From an uncultured Pseudoclavibacter sp. (lineage in GTDB: Bacteria > Actinomycetota > Actinomycetes > Actinomycetales > Microbacteriaceae): a stretch of DNA of 35,594 nt. The DNA is taken from NCBI GenBank assembly GCA_946221025.1, contig CAMIMS010000020.1, positions 1 through 35,594 on the forward strand, in the 5' to 3' direction. Position 1 is the stretch's first letter, and the number at the start of each line of letters is the position of its first letter. Shown piece after piece: positions 31,170 to 35,594 of this stretch. Made by a program: the position numbers and the translations under genes. The notes below the pieces were generated by a model. The model saw only the letters and a list, made by a program, of their open reading frames with translations. It was not told the origin of the DNA and made no database searches.

Positions 31170-34100
31170 GAATTCTGCGAGCCGAGCTGCAGGCCTTCGG
31201 GCCGTTCCGGGAGCGACAGGTCGCGCACTTCGATGCGTTTCGAGAAGACGGTCTCTTTCTCATCGGTGGACGAACCGGGGCCGGAAAGTCAAGCGTGCTG
31301 GATGCGATCGTGTTCGCCCTCTACGACGTTCCCCCTCGTTACGAGGGAGAAACGTCGCGCGGCGTGCGAAGCGATTTCGCCGAGCTCGATGAACCAACGT
31401 TCGTCGACCTCGAGTTCGAGCACGGCGGTCGCACCTATCGGGTGCGCCGAGAACCGGAATGGGCACGTCCGAAAAAGCGAGGCACCGGTTTCACGAAGAA
31501 GCCGGCGAAAGCAGAGCTGTTCGAGCGCGACGGCGGGCAGTGGCGGCAAACCGCGGCGGGTCCAAGAGACGTCGGTCAGGCGCTGTCGGAGATCCTGCCC
31601 CTGACGCGCGACCAGTTTCTGCAGGTCATGCTGCTTGCCCAAAACCGGTTCCAGGCCTTCCTGAACGCCGACCACAGCGATCGACAGAAGCTGTTGCGCT
31701 CACTGTTCAATACCCGCGAGTTCCAGCGCATCGAAGAGGCGGCTAAACGCATTGCGAGCGAGCGATCCACAGAAGCGGAGCTGTCAGCCAAGACACTCGA
31801 ATCCGCGGTGACTGTCCTCCACGAGCAACTGGATGCACTTGCGAACCGCGTGGCCGAGGTGCCAGTCGAACACGCCGAAGCGGCGGCAGGCGCCGATACG
31901 GATACACCTGCGCAGATGCTCCCCGCCGAAGAGACGCCAACCCTGCCCGGCATCGTGACGAGCGATGCAGAACCGGGTGGTTCAGAGAAGGCCCCTGCCG
32001 ACGAGGCGAAGTCAGACTCCGCGTTATCCGCCTCCTCGCAGCGGCCGGACGCGGTTATCCCGCACGCGCGGACACGCATTGACCAAGCGCGGCAAAGCAT
32101 GGCGCTGTTGGAGTCCGTGCTCGAAGAAGCGCGTTCGGTGGCTGAGCGCCTCGAAATTCAAGCCCGAGAAGCGGTGAGCGCCGCGCAGGCCAGGCAGAAG
32201 ATCGCTGCCGCGGAAGCACAGGCGGCTGTGCTCGCGAACGACGACTCCGAGATCGAGCGGGTGGCGGGCGAGCTTCGCGATGCACGCCACGCCGCTCCCC
32301 TCGCTCCGATCGTCGACGCGGTGACGCTTGCCGACCAGCGTCACGCGACGGCGCAGGACGCCCGTGCGGCGGCATTCGCACGCGTTCGCGATTTGCCTAT
32401 CGGTCCGGGCGATGAGTTCGCTCCAATCGACGACGATGGTCTGCGGGCTCGACTTCGAGATGTGGTCAAACGCCTCGATCGGATCGAGGACGCTGCCCGT
32501 GCCCTTCGCGAGCATGACGATCGCGTGCGCGAGCAGGCGACGCTCGATGAGGAACGCGATGCGATCGCCCAGCGAATCAGCGACGTTTCGGCTGAACTCG
32601 ACAAGACCCCTGTCGCACGAGACGCGATCGTCACTGAGCGCGCGAGCCTCGCCGCTGTAGCGGGCGAGCTTGCGGAGCGACGTGACGGGCAGCGCCGCAG
32701 CGAGCTGCGTCTGCGCGCTGCCGAGCTGTCCGATGAGCTGGCCAGCGCGCACCGGGAGACAGCATCGACCGAGCAGGAACGTCGAGCAGCGCTCGAACGC
32801 GCTGAAGCCGACCTCAGGTCGCGGCTGATCGAACGCGCGGACGCAGCTGCAAGCATGCTCGCGCTTGAGCTGCATCCGGGGTCGGCCTGTCCGGTTTGCG
32901 GCGCGACCGAGCATCCGGATCCCGCAGATCCGGTGGATGCGAGTGAGTTTGGCGACCGAGCCATCACGCTCCTGCAGGATGAGGTCGCCACGCGCAAGCG
33001 TCTGCTCGACGATGCGCACGAAGCCACGGCTGCCGTCGCCGCACGGTTGGCCGACGCCCAGCGTGACGCCGAGGGCCGAAGTACTGCTGTCGCGCGCCGT
33101 GAACTCGAAGCCGCGGTCGCCCTCACGAGCGCATCGGAGGCAGCGACAGAGGCCGTTGCGCGGCTTGATGATGACCTCGCCTCGCTCGAAACACGCACCA
33201 CCAAGCAGTCGGACGCGAAAGCTGCGCTGCAACACCGACTTGACGAGGTGACCGCCCGGTCGGCTGTTCTATCGGGCGAGATCGCGCAACTGCACGCGCG
33301 AATCGGAGAGCACACCGCCACCGGCATCGACGGTGAGCGTCGCCAGGCAGAACGCGAGCACGATGCGCTGCAACACGCGATCGAGTGCGCGCAGACTGCG
33401 AGTGAAGCCCAAGATGAGCACGAACGAGCCGTGGCGAGACTGGCCGAAGCGCTGGCCGGCTCAGTGTTCGACTCCGCCGACGAGGTGCGGCGCGCAACTC
33501 GCGACGACGCGCAGATCAGCGAGATGGATGCCCGCATCCGTGCGCACGAGGCGAAGCGCACCAGATTGCGCGCGATTCTGGACGACGCGACGCTGCGCGA
33601 ACAGGGTGCATCTTCCTCAGAAGACCCGGCCCTCGCCGAAGAGCAGCGTCAGCGTGCACGTCAGCGCGAGCTTCACCTCAATAGCGCTCACGCGAACCTC
33701 GCGAATGCGATCGAGGCCACCGAGAACGTCACCGACAGGACGGCCTCGGCAGTTGAGGCAGAGTCGGCTCACGTCGAGCGCGCCCGCATCGCGCAAACCC
33801 TCGCGCAAACGCTTGCCGGGCGAGGCCAGAACATACGGCAGATCAGTCTCGAATCCTTCGTGCTCGCCGAGGAGCTGCGGGCGATCGTGGATGCGGCGAA
33901 CGCACGGCTCAGCGATATGACGAATTCGAGATACCTCCTCGAGTACGACGGTGGGCCACGCCGACGAAACGCCGCGTCGGGCCTATCCCTATCGATCTTC
34001 GATGCGCACACGGGACGAAGCCGCTCGACCGACAGCCTCTCGGGTGGGGAGACGTTTCTCGCATCCCTCGCGCTCGCGCTCGGACTGTCGGATGTGGTGT

Positions 34101-34327
34101 CGCATCGAGCGGGAGGCGTTCAGCTCGACACGCTCTTCATCGACGAAGGTTTCGGCTCGCTCGACGCGCAAACGCTCAATGTCGCGATGGCAACGCTCGA
34201 TGGGCTACGCCGGGGCGGGCGAACCGTCGGCGTGATCAGCCACGTGACCGCGATGCAGGAGCAGATTCCGTCGCAGATGCAGATCCATGTTTCACCGCGC
34301 GGCGACAGCGTCATCGAGCAGCCATGA
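31166..34327 (+). CDS. sbcC: Exonuclease subunit SbcC (Rad50-like SMC ATPase)
   Basis: SbcC is the ATPase and tethering subunit of SbcCD. The 1053-residue product has the N-terminal half-ATPase with Walker A GRTGAGKS (35-42) and a Q-loop region near LLAQNRFQAFL. Long coiled coils rich in A, E, R and D surround the zinc hook C575-P-V-C578. The C-terminal half-ATPase has the signature SGGE (959-962) and Walker B with D993-E994. The first coil is interrupted at about 232-300 by an acidic, Pro/Ser/Ala-rich stretch that is not helical in character. The ATG overlaps the sbcD stop. Confidence 0.96.
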   Translation: MRILRAELQAFGPFRERQVAHFDAFREDGLFLIGGRTGAGKSSVLDAIVFALYDVPPRYEGETSRGVRSDFAELDEPTFVDLEFEHGGRTYRVRREPEWARPKKRGTGFTKKPAKAELFERDGGQWRQTAAGPRDVGQALSEILPLTRDQFLQVMLLAQNRFQAFLNADHSDRQKLLRSLFNTREFQRIEEAAKRIASERSTEAELSAKTLESAVTVLHEQLDALANRVAEVPVEHAEAAAGADTDTPAQMLPAEETPTLPGIVTSDAEPGGSEKAPADEAKSDSALSASSQRPDAVIPHARTRIDQARQSMALLESVLEEARSVAERLEIQAREAVSAAQARQKIAAAEAQAAVLANDDSEIERVAGELRDARHAAPLAPIVDAVTLADQRHATAQDARAAAFARVRDLPIGPGDEFAPIDDDGLRARLRDVVKRLDRIEDAARALREHDDRVREQATLDEERDAIAQRISDVSAELDKTPVARDAIVTERASLAAVAGELAERRDGQRRSELRLRAAELSDELASAHRETASTEQERRAALERAEADLRSRLIERADAAASMLALELHPGSACPVCGATEHPDPADPVDASEFGDRAITLLQDEVATRKRLLDDAHEATAAVAARLADAQRDAEGRSTAVARRELEAAVALTSASEAATEAVARLDDDLASLETRTTKQSDAKAALQHRLDEVTARSAVLSGEIAQLHARIGEHTATGIDGERRQAEREHDALQHAIECAQTASEAQDEHERAVARLAEALAGSVFDSADEVRRATRDDAQISEMDARIRAHEAKRTRLRAILDDATLREQGASSSEDPALAEEQRQRARQRELHLNSAHANLANAIEATENVTDRTASAVEAESAHVERARIAQTLAQTLAGRGQNIRQISLESFVLAEELRAIVDAANARLSDMTNSRYLLEYDGGPRRRNAASGLSLSIFDAHTGRSRSTDSLSGGETFLASLALALGLSDVVSHRAGGVQLDTLFIDEGFGSLDAQTLNVAMATLDGLRRGGRTVGVISHVTAMQEQIPSQMQIHVSPRGDSVIEQP

Positions 34328-34422
34328 CCGAACGAACGCATCGCTGGGCGCTTGTGCAGGCCTCCAAGAGGTGGCTCGCGACGTGCACGAATCCGCACTC
34401 TCTGAGTCGCTTGCGCGTCGAG

Positions 34423-34428
34423 TAGTCT
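34423..34428 (+). promoter_or_regulatory. -10 box for the MFS transporter gene
   Basis: TAGTCT gives a leader of about 50 bases. A small GC hairpin (GGGGCG-TGC-CGCCCC, 34439-34453) would sit at the very 5' end of the mRNA. The ribosome binding site GAAAGG precedes the ATG at 34486. Confidence 0.45.
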
Positions 34429-34485
34429 CAACCCGTTAGGGGCGTGCCGCCCCGAGCATCAATGGAGATCTTCGAAAGGCTGGGC

Positions 34486-35594
34486 ATGTCAACGTCGCAG
34501 GGGACCGTCGTTCGGCGGGAAACATCTATGGCAAAGGCGGTGGGCAACACCCTCCGCGGCTCGCTCGGAAACCTCGTCGAGTGGTACGACGTTTACACGT
34601 ACACCGTGTTCGCCTCGTACTTCGAATCGCAGTTCTTCGACCCCGAGGACAAGAACTCGACCATTTACGTGTACGCGATCTTCGCGGTGACCTTCATCGC
34701 GCGCCCGATCGGTTCGTGGTTCTTTGGCCGCTACGCCGACCGGCGCGGTCGCCGAGCTGCGCTGACGCTGTCGGTCACGATCATGGCGATCTGCTCGTTC
34801 ATCATCGCGATCCTGCCCACAAAGGACATGATCGGTGTCTGGGCGGCGGTCATGCTGACCTTCCTGCGCCTCATTCAGGGTTTCGCGACCGGTGGCGAGT
34901 ACGCAACTTCCGCCACGTACATGTCGGAGGCGGCGCTTCCGACCCGCCGCGGATTCTTCTCCTCCTTCCAGTACGTGACGCTCGTGGGCGGACACGTGCT
35001 CGCGCAGCTGACGCTGCTGATCATGACCGCGACGATGGGCAAGGAGCAGATCTCCGAGTGGGGTTGGCGCATCGCCTTCGGTATTGGCGGTGTCGCGGCG
35101 GTGGTCGTGTTCTGGCTGCGCCGCACGATGGATGAGTCGCTCTCGACCGAGCACCTCGAAGCCATTCGCTCGGGCGAAGACACGCAGTCGGGAACCCTTC
35201 GCGAGCTGTTCGCGAACCACTGGAAGCCGATGCTGATCGCGTTCCTGTTCACCCTCGGTGGGACCGTGTCGTTCTACGTCTACTCGATCACGGGCCCTGC
35301 GACCGTGAAGAAGACCTTCACCGACGACCCGATGGTGGCAACGTGGGTGAACTTCATCGCGCTGACGTTCCTGATGCTCATCCAGCCGCTTGGCGGGTAC
35401 ATCTCCGACCGCATCGGTCGGAAGCCCGTGTTCCTCTTCTTCGCGATCGGCGCGACGCTGTGGACGTGGTACTTCGTCTTCAACCTGCCGAAGCAGGACA
35501 ACCCGTTCATGGCGTTCCTGTTCCTGATCGTGAGCTACACGATCCTGTGCGGTTACACCTCGATCAACGCGATCTTCAAGGCGGAGCTGTTCCC
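34486..35594 (+). CDS. MFS transporter, MHS (metabolite:H+ symporter) family, partial
   Basis: This is a proton-coupled uptake permease cut by the right edge; 369 codons are visible. The segment GNLVEWYDVYTYTVFASYF near residue 28 is the first membrane helix of the MHS family (KgtP/ProP/ShiA type). The MFS loop motif appears as GRYADRRGRR between helices 2 and 3 and again, weaker, as SDRIGRKP between helices 8 and 9. RLIQGFATGGEYA in helix 4 is also typical. Substrates of this family include 2-oxoglutarate, proline/betaine, citrate and shikimate; I cannot choose among them. The ATG at 34486 has GAAAGG about seven bases upstream; a later ATG at 34528 is possible. Confidence 0.88.
   Translation, partial: MSTSQGTVVRRETSMAKAVGNTLRGSLGNLVEWYDVYTYTVFASYFESQFFDPEDKNSTIYVYAIFAVTFIARPIGSWFFGRYADRRGRRAALTLSVTIMAICSFIIAILPTKDMIGVWAAVMLTFLRLIQGFATGGEYATSATYMSEAALPTRRGFFSSFQYVTLVGGHVLAQLTLLIMTATMGKEQISEWGWRIAFGIGGVAAVVVFWLRRTMDESLSTEHLEAIRSGEDTQSGTLRELFANHWKPMLIAFLFTLGGTVSFYVYSITGPATVKKTFTDDPMVATWVNFIALTFLMLIQPLGGYISDRIGRKPVFLFFAIGATLWTWYFVFNLPKQDNPFMAFLFLIVSYTILCGYTSINAIFKAELF

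Noticed and set aside
34324..34425. 33-codon open frame overlapping the sbcC stop as ATGA
   Set aside because: The overlap looks like coupling, but the peptide is not recognisable and its stop codon is part of the TAGTCT promoter box of the next gene. Too weak to call as a gene.
1..35594. CRISPR arrays, tRNA/rRNA genes, insertion sequences, prophage or defence islands
   Set aside because: No regular spaced repeats, no RNA gene folds, no transposase or integrase, and gene order is conserved housekeeping throughout.

Overview
The window is an ordinary, gene-dense stretch of a high-GC actinobacterial chromosome, most likely from the Microbacteriaceae. The reasons are: (1) gene order closely follows the Mycobacterium tuberculosis region from the division/cell-wall (dcw) cluster through idsA2, Rv2175c, pknL, aroG, plsC and fadD15; (2) there is a mycothione reductase, an enzyme of mycothiol-using actinobacteria; (3) there is a garA–ftsR–MerR block and an actinobacteria-restricted DUF3097 gene; (4) many promoters have TANNNT -10 boxes placed 6-7 bases before a start codon, the signature of leaderless transcripts. 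The family-level placement is an inference, helped by a MurE whose diamino-acid motif is not the usual meso-DAP type.

Positions 1-13809 hold the dcw cluster, all on the minus strand and read as mraZ, rsmH, ftsL-like, ftsI, murE, murF, mraY, murD, ftsW, murG, murC, ftsQ (ftsQ runs off the left edge; ftsZ would lie beyond it). The genes are tightly packed, with repeated four-base stop/start overlaps. Together they make UDP-MurNAc-pentapeptide, lipid I and lipid II, and the septal synthase FtsW/FtsI with its FtsQ/FtsL partners. A 10-bp-period array of GTGGAG boxes lies just upstream of mraZ, as expected for MraZ autoregulation.

Positions 13981-22991 carry a DUF3040 membrane protein, a polyprenyl diphosphate synthase, an Rv2175c-type DNA-binding protein divergent from a PASTA-bearing PknL-type Ser/Thr kinase, class II DAHP synthase with PlsC, a long-chain acyl-CoA synthetase and peptide deformylase. 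Strong hairpin terminators separate the convergent units.

Positions 22988-29879 carry mycothione reductase, an orphan ParA ATPase with a long acidic tail, two MerR regulators (the second is the FtsR type), the FHA protein GarA, a DUF3097 protein and a PgsA-type phosphatidyltransferase. Positions 30000-34327 encode the SbcCD nuclease, and the right edge cuts an MHS-type MFS transporter.

I found no CRISPR array, prophage, insertion sequence, tRNA, rRNA or toxin/defence cassette, and no gene-free stretch longer than about 300 bases (the longest gap is about 280 bases, between mraZ and the DUF3040 gene). I see no wholly new system here. The observations most worth a second look are the regular leaderless promoters, the two MraZ-box groups, the YNPR motif in MurE, the altered GarA phospho-site, the tailed ParA beside garA/ftsR, and a possible Toprim-like core in DUF3097.
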